A DNA stretch of 64,000 nt, from NCBI GenBank assembly GCA_009885955.1, contig VFJS01000055.1:62001-126000 (forward strand). The letters run 5' to 3'. This DNA is from Spirochaetia bacterium (GTDB taxonomy: Bacteria > Spirochaetota > UBA4802 > UBA5550). Under the pieces are notes generated by a model. It did not search any database. It was not told the DNA's origin and saw only the letters and a program-made list of their open reading frames with translations. The translations under genes were made by a program, and so were the position numbers. Shown here one piece after another: positions 1 to 8,495 of this stretch (within the stretch, counting starts at the first letter, position 1; every line of letters starts with the position of its first letter).

Positions 1-181
1 GCTTCTCCTGGTCAGCAAGAAATTCCTGGATGGTCACAGCCCTGTATGTTGACCAGACGCCGCCGGGGCTCCGGAAATCGGAGATGCCCGATTCCGTTGA
101 AATGCCCGCGCCGGTGAGTACTGCCGCAGCTGCAGAGCCATGTACCATCTCCCTCATTTCTTCAATCGCCCTGTCCAACAT
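1..181 (-). CDS. Sir2-family NAD-dependent protein deacylase, N-terminal part
   Basis: The reverse strand reads into the window edge and encodes the first 60 residues of a sirtuin. The diagnostic NAD-binding motif GAGISTESGISDFRSPGG is visible at about residues 23-40. Sirtuins remove acyl groups from lysines using NAD. The zinc and catalytic His regions lie beyond the window, so only family membership is supported. The ATG at 181 sits directly against an AGGGAGG ribosome-binding site. The adjacent TTG codon has better spacing and may be the true start. Confidence 0.85.
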   Translation of the reverse strand, partial: MLDRAIEEMREMVHGSAAAAVLTGAGISTESGISDFRSPGGVWSTYRAVTIQEFLADQEK

Positions 182-213
182 GCCTCCCTGAATATTCAAA
201 TTGTATCATCATA

Positions 214-798
214 TCATAAATTCCCCAGTGCTTCACGTATGAATTTTACCCCCCAGGATATGGTCACCAGCCCGAGAAAGGTAGTGAGCACCCTGATTGT
301 TGTTTCATTGAGCACTTTTTTCAATTTTGACGACATGATAAAAAGCACCGCAGTCAGTACAAGCACGATGGCGATAGATGCACCGGTTGCAGCCTTGCCG
401 TAATCCCTGACTGAAATGATGATGGTGGTTATTGCAGCCGGTCCCGTGAGGAGCGGTGTACCGATTATGGATGCAATGGCATGGGAGGAAGTCTTCTTCA
501 TCATATCCTCCTGGGTGAAGGAGAGGCCCGATATCATCTTGATCCCCAGGATATTCAGGATTATCCCCGATGCCGCCTTGAAGTCATTCATTGTAACACC
601 GAAGAGATAGATTGTTTTCTCTCCGAAAAAAAGAAAAACATAGGATATGGATGCGGCAACGAATATGGACATGAAGGCGGTCTTCATCCTTTCCCGCGGC
701 TCCATCCCCCCGGTGGCCGAAAAAAACACAAGCATGCTTGCAAGGGGGTCAAAGATGACAAAAAACAGAATCGTAAGTTTAAGCAGGCTGTCGTCCAT
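214..798 (-). CDS. MarC-family integral membrane protein
   Basis: A 194-residue hydrophobic protein with about six membrane segments. It carries the MarC/UPF0056 family landmarks: an early FDPLAS segment (family: DPLG) followed by an FFSATGGM loop, and GTPLLTGPAAITT near residue 115, the repeat of the first half. Length is close to the usual 200-220. The molecular function of the family is unsettled; the old link to multiple antibiotic resistance was not upheld. The start is supported by GGAG five bases before the ATG. The gene lies just upstream of, and in the same direction as, the sirtuin gene, so co-transcription is possible. Confidence 0.85.
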   Translation of the reverse strand: MDDSLLKLTILFFVIFDPLASMLVFFSATGGMEPRERMKTAFMSIFVAASISYVFLFFGEKTIYLFGVTMNDFKAASGIILNILGIKMISGLSFTQEDMMKKTSSHAIASIIGTPLLTGPAAITTIIISVRDYGKAATGASIAIVLVLTAVLFIMSSKLKKVLNETTIRVLTTFLGLVTISWGVKFIREALGNL

Positions 799-952
799 TT
801 TTTCTCCGGTAACAGTTATGGTTAAATTTACCTATGGGCTGAAAATTTTTCAATAATATTTTGGTAGCTGAGCATCAGTGATGCAGAGAGACCTGCAGCC
901 ATGCCAAAAATTCCAATTTTAATATGTGCCATAATTTTTTCTTATATTTTTA

Positions 953-1615
953 TTATTTCACCTTCACGGTAATTGAAACCATGGTGCCGTCAGGGGGGAG
1001 AACCTCCCTGTTTCCGGTAAATGCCACCTCTTTCCTCTTCTCCACGGCGCCGTAGGTATATGCTGAATTGCTCACGATTCCCACAGGGCAGCTGTCGAGG
1101 CACATGAGGCAGCCGGAATTTTTATCATTGGCCATCTTTATATTCCCCCCGAACTTCATTTCCATGGGCTTTTTATTGCTGTCCCTGACTACCTCGTCGA
1201 GCCTGTAGGCCTTCGGGGCCCCGTCCCATGTAACTGTTATATCAAGTGAATCGCCGCTGACACTGGTCTTCTCCTTGTTCTCCATGGTCATGTTGTCGCC
1301 GGATTTACCGCCGATCTTTTTAAGGGCATCGTAGAATTCGGCATGGCCGGCCATGCTGGTGAATATGGACTTGGACCCATTGCTGCCGTCCTTGAACACA
1401 GCACAGTGCCTTGTGGGCTCAACAAAATATTTTCCGTTCACCCTGGCCATGAATGTCACTGTTTTGTTCTTCTCATCAACTATGAGCGGATTCGAGGGAG
1501 TCTCCCTGGATCCGCTGCCGATCTTTGGTGTCTTAGAATCGCCGCATCCGATAAATAATGCCAGTACAAGGATGAAAGCAATGCCTGCGGATATAAAATT
1601 TTTTACATAAACCAT
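953..1615 (-). CDS. YdjY-domain lipoprotein
   Basis: A 220-residue predicted lipoprotein with a signal peptide ending in LFIGC, the Cys being the likely lipidation site. The body matches the YdjY-type domain: HCAVF near residue 69, a DALKKIGGKSGDN segment, and a late Cys motif CLMCLDSCPVG that could bind metal or an Fe-S cluster. YdjY-domain proteins are often found with membrane ferredoxin-type redox genes. The start has AGGAG ahead of the ATG. It follows the TVP38-like gene by six bases and lies downstream of rnfC/rnfD on the same strand, which suggests a periplasmic redox-associated role. The function is not established. Confidence 0.7.
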   Translation of the reverse strand: MVYVKNFISAGIAFILVLALFIGCGDSKTPKIGSGSRETPSNPLIVDEKNKTVTFMARVNGKYFVEPTRHCAVFKDGSNGSKSIFTSMAGHAEFYDALKKIGGKSGDNMTMENKEKTSVSGDSLDITVTWDGAPKAYRLDEVVRDSNKKPMEMKFGGNIKMANDKNSGCLMCLDSCPVGIVSNSAYTYGAVEKRKEVAFTGNREVLPPDGTMVSITVKVK

Positions 1616-1621
1616 AAAGGC

Positions 1622-2350
1622 CTACTCCTTTATATTCGGTATAGAGCCGTGTAAAGGCTCCTTTCCGGAATTTTTTTCACGTTTCGCCTTTATCAGTAAA
1701 AGTATTTTTTTACCTATCACCGGCAGGATCCCTATGAGCACAAGTGAAACAAGTATTGACGGGGAAATTATTTCCGATACGGAATGTATCTTCCCCAATT
1801 CACTCCCTGCGTTTACAAACAGTATTGTCCCGGGGAGCATGCCCAACTGGGATACGGCATAGAACTTCCAGAAGGGCATGGCTGTCAGTCCCATGGCCAT
1901 GTTTGTAATAAAGAAAGGGAATAGCGGAATCAGCCTGAGCGTCAGGAGATAATATCCCCCCTCTGATTCCACACCCCTGTTAACCCTGGCAATTTTTTCA
2001 GGGAACTTCTTTACGATGAAATCCCTGAATATGTACCTTGCAATGAAGCAGCCTGCAGTGGCGCTTATACTGCTGATAAAACTGATAATCACTGTACCCT
2101 TCACCACACCGAAAATGGCGCCTGCCGCCAGCCCGAGTACTGCGGCGCCGGGAAGGTTCAGGCTTACCACGATTATGTATATCAGGCAGAAACCCCCTAT
2201 GAAACGGAAAGGGTCGCCTGTATATAGTGCATACAGACGTTCCTGCGACTCCTTGATATACCCCAGGGTAAAATAGTCCTCTATGCCCAGTATGAAATAC
2301 AGGGCCACGAGGCAAAGGATCAGGGAAATCAGCACGATTTTCTTTTTCAT
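1622..2350 (-). CDS. TVP38/TMEM64-family (DedA-like) membrane protein
   Basis: A 242-residue membrane protein with a VTT/DedA-type core: residues about 50-190 hold the glycine-rich segment LGLAAGAIFGVVKG and the typical LTLRLIPLFPFFITN motif followed by MGLTAMPFWKF. Some members of this superfamily act as lipid scramblases or transporters; the substrate of this one cannot be told from sequence. The gene is six bases upstream of the YdjY-like lipoprotein gene, so the two form a translational unit. A gap of 269 bp, AT-rich and without a recognisable gene, separates it from rnfD, so it may have its own promoter. Confidence 0.8.
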   Translation of the reverse strand: MKKKIVLISLILCLVALYFILGIEDYFTLGYIKESQERLYALYTGDPFRFIGGFCLIYIIVVSLNLPGAAVLGLAAGAIFGVVKGTVIISFISSISATAGCFIARYIFRDFIVKKFPEKIARVNRGVESEGGYYLLTLRLIPLFPFFITNMAMGLTAMPFWKFYAVSQLGMLPGTILFVNAGSELGKIHSVSEIISPSILVSLVLIGILPVIGKKILLLIKAKREKNSGKEPLHGSIPNIKE

Positions 2351-2619
2351 ATATTCATGGGTATTTTTTAAAACTAATAATTATATTTTATAAAACCAGA
2401 TAAAATTTATTAAATAGCCTGTCAATAATAAATCAAATTTATGAATACTAAAAATCTATATTTTTAATGAATATCCCGCTGCATTAAACTCCGGCTTATA
2501 CTATAATGGAGACGGCAGCTTTATCTATTGATTTGTTGAGATCGGAAAGGGATTATTAAACTAAGGGATGAAAGTCCGGTACTTTTTCCTATTATCAAAA
2601 GGGAAATAAAATTTAATTT

Positions 2620-3582
2620 CTATGCACCGAAAACCCTGGGCCTCATATACCTGTCTATAAGCGGAACAGCCCCGTTCATGAGAAGAATTGAATAGGAGAC
2701 CCCTTCGGGCCAGCCTGCGAGGAATCTTATTAAAAAGGAGAATAGCCCGCAGCCCATACCGAATGCCAGCATCCCGGCGGCTGTCACGGGGGTTGTAATA
2801 ATATCAGCGGCCATGAACAGGGCATAAAAAAGGGTCCCTCCGGAAAAAACGGTAGCCAGGGCGCAGGCTCCGGCCAAAGGAATGCCCGCAGCCTTGCAGA
2901 AGACAAATGCTGTGATGGCAACAGTTCCCATGAAAGCAAGGGGAATGCGCCATTTCATAATTCCCCTGGAGATTAAAAAAACCGCTCCCATGAGAACCAT
3001 TAGCGCCGATGCCTCCCCGGGCGCCGGACCCGTGCTGTCGAGGAGGAGTGACTTTATCAAAGCCGGCGTGATACCATTCAGGGCTTTATCATACACCTCT
3101 CCCTGAAATGCCGCCATATGATTTTCAGAAAAAATGTTCCACCCCGATTTCAAGTAAACCGGCCAGAGAGCAGCCATCACCACCCTGGAACACAGGACCG
3201 GATTGAAAACATTCCGGCCCAGCCCTGTGAAAATCAGCCTGGATGCGATGACTGCAAAAAGTGATCCGAGAGCCGGCAGCCACAAAGGGGCGCCGGCAGG
3301 GATGCTCAGGGCAACAAGGAGGCCGGCTACAACCGCAGAACCGTCCTTAATAGTGACGGGCTTTTTAAACAGGAGACTGTACATAAGTTCTGCCAATACC
3401 GCACTTGAAGCTGATACCAGTATAGATCCCAGCGCAATCAACCCGTAGAGATAGGATGAATAGATGATAACAGGAAGGAGCGCGGCTGCAATACTCCACA
3501 TGATCCGGGGAATGGAACCGCCGGAATGTATATGGGGCGGCACGGTTAAAAACAGGTTTGATGTCCCCTTTTGTTCTGTCAT
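2620..3582 (-). CDS. rnfD: Rnf/NQR electron-transport complex subunit D
   Basis: A 320-residue multi-spanning protein of the RnfD/NqrB family, near the usual 310-350. RnfD carries covalently bound FMN and takes part in ion translocation by the ferredoxin:NAD oxidoreductase. The segment LNGITPAL at about residue 170 aligns with the family's SGAT-P FMN-attachment motif, with the acceptor threonine kept but the flanking residues changed. Further landmarks are GRNVFNPVLCSRVV, the PGEASALMVLMGAVFLI loop and the C-terminal GMLAFGMGCGL segment. It starts 22 bases after the rnfC stop. The usual downstream partners rnfG, E, A and B are not present next to it. Confidence 0.88.
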   Translation of the reverse strand: MTEQKGTSNLFLTVPPHIHSGGSIPRIMWSIAAALLPVIIYSSYLYGLIALGSILVSASSAVLAELMYSLLFKKPVTIKDGSAVVAGLLVALSIPAGAPLWLPALGSLFAVIASRLIFTGLGRNVFNPVLCSRVVMAALWPVYLKSGWNIFSENHMAAFQGEVYDKALNGITPALIKSLLLDSTGPAPGEASALMVLMGAVFLISRGIMKWRIPLAFMGTVAITAFVFCKAAGIPLAGACALATVFSGGTLFYALFMAADIITTPVTAAGMLAFGMGCGLFSFLIRFLAGWPEGVSYSILLMNGAVPLIDRYMRPRVFGA

Positions 3583-3604
3583 ATCAGGCTGTCCGGATTT
3601 GATT

Positions 3605-4923
3605 TCATAGCGCTGGCAATTCCAAGGCCAGTTTTATATACTGGCTCATGGGTCTCTTCGCGGGGCATACATAGGAGCATGCGCCGCATAGTATGCAGTC
3701 ATGGATGCCGAGTCTTTCCATGTAATCGAATGAACCTGAATTCATCTTCTCTATCCCATTCCCCAGTTCACAGGGCATAAGCCCTGCCGGGCATACATTG
3801 ACACAGCTGCCGCACCTGATGCATGGATGAAACGGGCCTTCATACACCTGGTCCCTGGAAAGAAAGATAATACCGGTAGTCTCCTTGGTAACCGGCATGT
3901 CGGTATCATGAATTTCATAACCGCTCATGGGGCCTCCTGAAATTATCCTGGCAGGCTTGCCCGTCAGGCCGCCGCACTCCTCGATCACACTTGAAATCCT
4001 TGTCCCGATCCTTATCTTATAATTTCCCGGATTTCTTATAAGGCTTCCGGACACGGTGACATACCTCTCAAAAAGGGGCTTTCCCGTGACCACTGCCTCC
4101 CTGACGGCATGGACAGTCCCGATGTTAAAAATGGCCGCATGTATATCTGCCGGAGCCCCTTTTGAAGGGACCTTTCTTCCGGTCAGGGAATAGATAATGT
4201 TCTTTTCCGCGCCCTGGGGGTATTTCGTCTTCAACATGACTATGGAGATATGTTCAGGAGGGGCCGTTTCCGTTATGGCATCGGTAAGTTTTTTTGCCGC
4301 TGCCATCTTATTATCCTCGATGCCGATAAGAGCCCTGGATATTCCCAGCGCCTTAAGAATTATCCTTATGCCTGTTACGACCTCGAACGGGTAGGTCTTC
4401 ATGAGCATATCATCTGCGGTAAGGTAGGGCTCGCTTTCACATCCGTTTATTATGAGCGTGTCTATGCCGCTGCCCTTACCTCTGGAGAGTTTTACATGGG
4501 CTGGAATGGAGACTCCTCCAAGTCCGACGATACCCGCATTACGGATGATTTTTATAATATCATCACAGGTCAGCTTATCCCAGTCTTCTTCTCTCTTCAT
4601 TCTCCCGGAAGACGGGAAAGCCCCTTCGGCCTCAATTACGACAACAGGTGTTTTTTTTTTCCTACAGGGAGTTCAATGATTTCAATAACTTTTCCGGGGA
4701 CTGAAGCATGGACATTGGCGCTGTTAAAACCGTCGGCAGCCCCTATGAGCTGGCCCTCAGTGACCATGCTCCCCACTGACACAACCGGTTTTGCCGGAAT
4801 GCCGATATGCTGAAGCATGGGGATATAACAGAATTGAGGAATGGGAAGATTGACAAAATCAAGATTTTCCGTTGTAACCTTATTACAGGGCGGATAGATT
4901 CCGCCTCTGAAGGTTAGAGCCAT
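3605..4923 (-). CDS. rnfC: Rnf complex subunit C, interrupted by a one-base shift in an A10 run
   Basis: Two overlapping-in-homology reading frames make one RnfC. The first (4636-4923) starts MALTFRGGIYPP and ends VGKKKHLLS-stop. The second (from 3605) continues with the NADH/FMN-binding glycine motif GLGGVSIP and two ferredoxin motifs, CIRCGSCVNVCP and CILCGACSYVCP. The frames switch at ten consecutive A residues (minus strand, 4651-4660). Adding one A restores an uninterrupted product of about 439 residues with the expected TPVVVIEAEG join. RnfC is the peripheral NADH-side subunit. Either the gene is functional through slippage at the A-run, or it is phase-off, mutated or misread. The start follows a small Cys-rich gene by two bases. 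Confidence 0.85.
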
Positions 4924-4925
4924 GA

Positions 4926-5210
4926 TTAGAATTCCTTGGTTGAGTATATCTCGTCTTTTATCGGCAGTTCTTTTCTTAAATTCTTGATATAAGGGAACAA
5001 TTCACCGGCTTCAGTATAATATTCACATTCATCGATTATTCTTCTGGCAACGGTGAAATATTTATAGAGTTTTTCCTCGCCTGAACGCTTTACCCATTTC
5101 TTCTTGAGACATTTTACCCTGAGGACATATCTGTCCGGTTCCGATTCATACTGCCTTATCACAATACAGAATACACAGTTTGAACAAAAAATCTTATCTT
5201 TTGACATCAA
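4926..5210 (-). CDS. Small Cys-rich protein upstream of rnfC
   Basis: A 94-residue soluble protein with no family that I recognise. The N-terminus has three cysteines in CSNCVFC, spaced like a metal-binding knuckle, followed by a basic middle and an aromatic helix (KYFTVARRIIDECEYY). It ends two bases before the rnfC ATG, so it is the first gene of the rnfC/rnfD transcript and is probably co-translated. The start is preceded by AAGGAGATG. It could be an accessory factor for the Rnf complex, but that rests only on position. Confidence 0.6.
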   Translation of the reverse strand: MMSKDKIFCSNCVFCIVIRQYESEPDRYVLRVKCLKKKWVKRSGEEKLYKYFTVARRIIDECEYYTEAGELFPYIKNLRKELPIKDEIYSTKEF

Positions 5211-5278
5211 ACATCTCCTTGAAATAATGGGGGAATAATTGCCCGGTCTTAGTTGACTTATCTATAATTTATTAATAT

Positions 5279-5305
5279 TTTGCAATAAAAAAATTTTATT
5301 GCAAA
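5279..5305. promoter_or_regulatory. Perfect palindrome, operator candidate upstream of the rnf genes
   Basis: Two perfect 12-base arms (TTTGCAATAAAA and its complement) flank a three-base A spacer, 69 bases upstream of the first gene of the rnfC transcript. Symmetry of this length in a promoter region suggests a dimeric regulator site. It does not match the Rex, FNR or Fur consensus as I know them. It is not followed by a T-run that would make it a terminator. Confidence 0.4.
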
Positions 5306-5512
5306 TCAGTCAAGAAATTTTATCTTGCTTTTTATAAAAAAAGGTTTTTTTGCTGTTGATTTCATTTTTTCACAGTAAATTTCAGGTTTTTCCCTGCCAT
5401 TACATATAAACACTCATAAATAGTCCTTATCCGGACATATCCGGCAATATCTGACTGATTAATTAAAAAACATCCGCAGCAGGTATAAATTTTAAAAAAA
5501 TAATTTTTTTAA

Positions 5513-5541
5513 TTGAAATAAACTATGTGCCGGATTATAGA
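5513..5541 (+). promoter_or_regulatory. Candidate sigma-70 promoter for the P83/100-like gene
   Basis: TTGAAA, a 17-base spacer and TATAGA lie about 67 bases upstream of the start codon. The -35 matches 5 of 6 and the -10 matches 4 of 6 consensus positions. The gene itself has a strong AGGAGG ribosome-binding site. In such AT-rich DNA chance matches are likely. Confidence 0.35.
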
Positions 5542-5607
5542 TTTACTGCTATAAATAAATTCTGATTTATAAAATTAAAACAAATTCCCGCATTTTCAGG
5601 AGGAAAT

Positions 5608-7335
5608 ATGAAAATCCTTTTTCAATCAGTCTGTTTATTGATTATCTGCATATTCACCGGAATCCCCACACTTGGCCTGGAGGTGGATGTGGATGAGGTA
5701 AGAACCGGTAAAAAAGTTGAATTTGAAAACTACAGGGGGGCCTATCAGTACCAGGATACTGAGAAGGATATCAAAAACATCGGGGCCGATCTCTCCGTAG
5801 GGCTTGAAAAAGCAGGCGACAACGTCCTGTTCAGGCTGCAGATGAAATATTCAGTCATCCATGCAGTATCAAAGGATGAGCCGGAAAAATACTCCGCGGA
5901 TATCATCTCTATAGACAGGGACGCAAGCATAGGCCATATAAATGCCATCAACCTCATCATCTCGGGATATCTTGAAAAAAAATATGCCTACTCCCGGGAG
6001 AATGCAAAGGCCCTTTCCCTATTCATTACATATTATAATGCGGTGTACCGGGGCAACACGGGCTACTTCGGCTCAAAATATAAAAAAATTGTCATGGACC
6101 AGGTGACAGCCGGCAATGCCGGTTTATCAACAAAGTATTATCAATGGCCCGGCGCATCAAAAATAATTATACCCCTGACGGAAGAATCAAAAAAGGGGAA
6201 ACTGGACAGCATTGATCCCTTTATTATTTCCGACAAAAACGTTACGGACAAAGTCAGAAAGGATGATAAAAATATTGAGGATAGAAAGACCATCATAGCG
6301 ATCAAGGAGGATGTGGTAAAGAAGGAGAAGGAGGATATAGTAAAGAATAAAAAAAAGGCCGACGAGGAGAAGAAGGAAATTGACACCGGCAGAAAAATCA
6401 TAGATGAAAAAAAAGATAAAATCATCATCGAAAAAAAGGAAATTATAAAGGAGAAGGAAGAGGTAAAAAAAATAAAGGACGAAATAATAAAGAAGGAAAA
6501 AGAGGGTGAACTGGTCAAAAAAGAGGAGAAAATTAAAGAGGCGGAAAAAACTATTAAAAAAGAAGAGAATACCCTGAAGGAGAAAGAGGGCGATTTAAAG
6601 AAAAAAACAGAGGTGATAAAGGATAAGGAGAAGGAGACTTCCAAAAAGGAGGAAACCGTTAAGGAAGAGAAAAAGGTTGTCGAAAAGGATGAATTGAAAA
6701 AGGATATAGAAAAAAATCCTGAAAAGGCAAGGGAAAAACTTGCAGAGAAATCGGAAAAACTGGAAAAGAAAGAGAAGGAACTGGAAAAGAAAGAGGAGGC
6801 CCTGAAAGAAAAAAAACCCAGCAGGGACATTGAAGGCGAAAACCTCTATTATATTAAGACCGATGAATGGGTGAAAAACGGGCATTACAACAATGAATTA
6901 TTCCTGATACATGTAACCACGATGAAAATTAAACTGAAATCACCGGTACCCAATATCGGCGGAAGAAAATTCGACATCTTCGCCGGGGGCATTGTAATCA
7001 TTACCCGCACCGGCCCCGTTGATTCAAAACACAGGCTGACCCTCCTCAACAAGGACTCCCTTGAGGCAGTTACATTCGGAACTGACGGTATTTTCTTCAG
7101 AAGTTTTGTCGAGATAAGGGAAAATTTCATCTACGCTGTCATCATGGAGAATGACAAATTTTACCTGGGGAAATTCGATGAAGGCCTGAAGCTCAAGTCA
7201 AAATCAAAGGAGGAGGTGCACGGGGACACCTTTATTACCTTTTTCAATGAATACATCTATATGAACAACAGGGATAAAAGGATCATCGTATTGAAAAAGG
7301 AGGATCTCTCCTTTGTTGACCTGATAAAGCCATGA
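5608..7335 (+). CDS. P83/100-family exported coiled-coil protein
   Basis: A 575-residue protein with a cleavable signal peptide (residues 1-23). Residues about 25-195 match the N-terminal domain of the Borrelia P83/100 antigen family, including the GHINAINLIISGYL and LSLFITYYNAVYRG segments. Residues about 205-405 are an extremely Lys/Glu-rich stretch with heptad-like repeats, predicted as a long coiled coil or single alpha-helix. The C-terminal 160 residues look like a beta-propeller-type fragment. The family is essentially restricted to spirochaetes and its biochemical role is unknown; a periplasmic or surface location is expected. AGGAGG four bases before the ATG fixes the start. The gene stands alone. 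Confidence 0.8.
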   Translation: MKILFQSVCLLIICIFTGIPTLGLEVDVDEVRTGKKVEFENYRGAYQYQDTEKDIKNIGADLSVGLEKAGDNVLFRLQMKYSVIHAVSKDEPEKYSADIISIDRDASIGHINAINLIISGYLEKKYAYSRENAKALSLFITYYNAVYRGNTGYFGSKYKKIVMDQVTAGNAGLSTKYYQWPGASKIIIPLTEESKKGKLDSIDPFIISDKNVTDKVRKDDKNIEDRKTIIAIKEDVVKKEKEDIVKNKKKADEEKKEIDTGRKIIDEKKDKIIIEKKEIIKEKEEVKKIKDEIIKKEKEGELVKKEEKIKEAEKTIKKEENTLKEKEGDLKKKTEVIKDKEKETSKKEETVKEEKKVVEKDELKKDIEKNPEKAREKLAEKSEKLEKKEKELEKKEEALKEKKPSRDIEGENLYYIKTDEWVKNGHYNNELFLIHVTTMKIKLKSPVPNIGGRKFDIFAGGIVIITRTGPVDSKHRLTLLNKDSLEAVTFGTDGIFFRSFVEIRENFIYAVIMENDKFYLGKFDEGLKLKSKSKEEVHGDTFITFFNEYIYMNNRDKRIIVLKKEDLSFVDLIKP

Positions 7336-7442
7336 CGGCGGTTTATTTTTTCTGATGCCTCAGCAGAAATTAAGATAGCGCACCGGATATTCACGGATAA
7401 ACATGAGTAAAATCAAGGGAACCTCGGATAATTAAAATTTTC

Positions 7443-7513
7443 TTTCCAGGAATTTCCACGTATAAATGAGAAAAGCAGACCCCGGAAATCATTAAAAAAA
7501 TCAGTAAGTATTT
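7443..7513. repeat. 71-bp direct repeat, copy 1
   Basis: This 71-bp stretch recurs in the same orientation at 8496-8566 with only a few differences. It begins with CTTTCCAGGAATTTCC (first base just outside) and ends with TCAGTAAGTATTT. The two copies bracket the toxin-antitoxin pair. A degenerate third version, sharing the CTTTCCAGG start and CCCCGGAAATCG end, lies at 8621-8672 against the ompA-like stop codon. Confidence 0.75.
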
Positions 7514-7602
7514 CATAAGACCTCCCATTTATGAGACAAATAGCATCTTATAAACACCGATTTTATGATGAATAAAAAGATTTATGGGGTTGTCTTAAAA
7601 TT

Positions 7603-7857
7603 TTATTTATAAGCATCTTTCCTATGACGGATATAAAAAACGGTTAAACAATTAATGTCATCATCAACCTGGTATATAATTCTATAATCGCCAACCCGCA
7701 AACGATAGGTATTATCAGTATCTGCAAGTTTTAATGAATTTCTGGGATGGGGTTCATCTTTAAGTTTTTCAATTTTATTGATAATTTTTTCGATAAATTG
7801 GCGATCAATTTTCTTTAAATCTTTCTCAACTTGCCGTTTAATTATAATTTCATACAC
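7603..7857 (-). CDS. RelE/ParE-family mRNA interferase toxin
   Basis: An 84-residue protein with the RelE/ParE toxin fold pattern: an N-terminal strand (YEIIIKRQVEKDLKKI), two helices, then RLRVGDYRIIYQVDD and a C-terminal basic strand IRHRKDAY that supplies catalytic residues in RelE-type ribonucleases. It begins with GTG six bases after the antitoxin stop, the normal antitoxin-first order. RelE toxins cleave ribosome-bound mRNA and are neutralised by the partner. Translation from GTG with a weak ribosome-binding site would keep toxin output low. Key residues appear intact, so it may be active. Confidence 0.85.
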   Translation of the reverse strand: MYEIIIKRQVEKDLKKIDRQFIEKIINKIEKLKDEPHPRNSLKLADTDNTYRLRVGDYRIIYQVDDDINCLTVFYIRHRKDAYK

Positions 7858-7863
7858 TACAGA

Positions 7864-8040
7864 TTACTTCAACTTCTTTCTCAGTTCTTTGAGAGATATA
7901 GTATCATCACTTTTTCTTTCAGCAATTTTTGTAAGATCATGAATATCTTCCATAAGGTTATTATATTGCTCAATTGGCAATATAACAGCACTTTTCTTTC
8001 CTTTATTATCAACAATGAATTTTTCATTCAAAGCAGGCAT
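7864..8040 (-). CDS. Phd/YefM-like antitoxin
   Basis: A 58-residue protein, too short for routine ORF calling, read from the ATG at 8040. The sequence MPALNEKFIVDNKGKKSAVI followed by LPIEQYNNLMEDIHDL is typical of Phd/YefM antitoxins: a short DNA-binding N-terminal domain with the ILP-EY pattern and a charged C-terminal tail that wraps the toxin. It sits directly upstream of the RelE-like gene on the same strand. GGAG precedes the ATG. By family precedent the antitoxin, alone or with toxin, represses its own promoter. Confidence 0.82.
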   Translation of the reverse strand: MPALNEKFIVDNKGKKSAVILPIEQYNNLMEDIHDLTKIAERKSDDTISLKELRKKLK

Positions 8041-8167
8041 ACAAAACTCCTTTTTTCATTATATAATAAATACTTAAAATAAAACGGAATTTAGCAAGAA
8101 ATTTTTTTGATAAAATCAAAAATAGTGATGCGGCTAAAAACTGTTTATCAAGCAGAAAAATATACGA

Positions 8168-8194
8168 GCAATCCGGCGCAAAGCGCCGGATTGC
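8168..8194. repeat. Perfect 12-bp hairpin
   Basis: GCAATCCGGCGC, a three-base AAA loop and the exact complement form a very stable hairpin. No uninterrupted T-run follows on either strand; on the minus strand a broken TATATTTTT follows eight bases later. It lies at the 3' side of a decayed minus-strand coding region and could be an old terminator or a REP-like element. Confidence 0.6.
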
Positions 8195-8211
8195 GAACAA
8201 TACTCAATCCC

Positions 8212-8495
8212 CTAAAACTCCACATACCCCTCAACCTTCTGAATCACCGCCGCAGGTTTTGATGCGCCGAAGTTTTCAATGGAAGACAATCTTTTTTCTA
8301 TGACGTCGATGCAGAATTTGAGCTCTGAGTTTTCCATGCGTTACATTGAGCTCTCACTACCTTTTTCCGATTTGAGTCCATTCTTTTCAACTTTTAATTC
8401 CTTATGGTAGTGAAGTTAATTTGCCTTAAGTAATAGCCCTGAACTCCCCATCAGTTGATACCGCCTCATGAATTACTTTTTCAACTTCCTTTGCC
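8212..8495 (-). pseudogene. Remnants of short coding sequence between repeats
   Basis: Three coding-like fragments lie on the minus strand with stops between them. A 41-codon frame (8212-8337) encodes MENSELKFCIDVIEKRLSSI and ends GYVEF. Before it is a piece ending KGSESSM-stop, and another, running out of the 71-bp repeat, ends STDGEFRAIT-stop. The composition looks protein-coding but no family is recognisable. I read this as a decayed gene or genes in a repeat-rich insertion zone. Confidence 0.3.

Larger units (their letters stand above)
5211..5607. other. AT-rich divergent intergenic region
   Basis: This 397-bp region lies between the divergently transcribed rnf-side genes and the P83/100-like gene. 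It contains many A and T runs, a perfect 12-bp-arm palindrome near the minus-strand genes and a plausible promoter near the plus-strand gene, both listed separately. No open frame with recognisable content was seen. Confidence 0.6.

Noticed and set aside
6141-6830. A 229-codon minus-strand open frame rich in Ser and Phe
   Set aside because: It is the antisense of the Lys/Glu-rich coiled coil of the P83/100 gene; AAG/GAA codons read backwards give Phe and Ser without stops.
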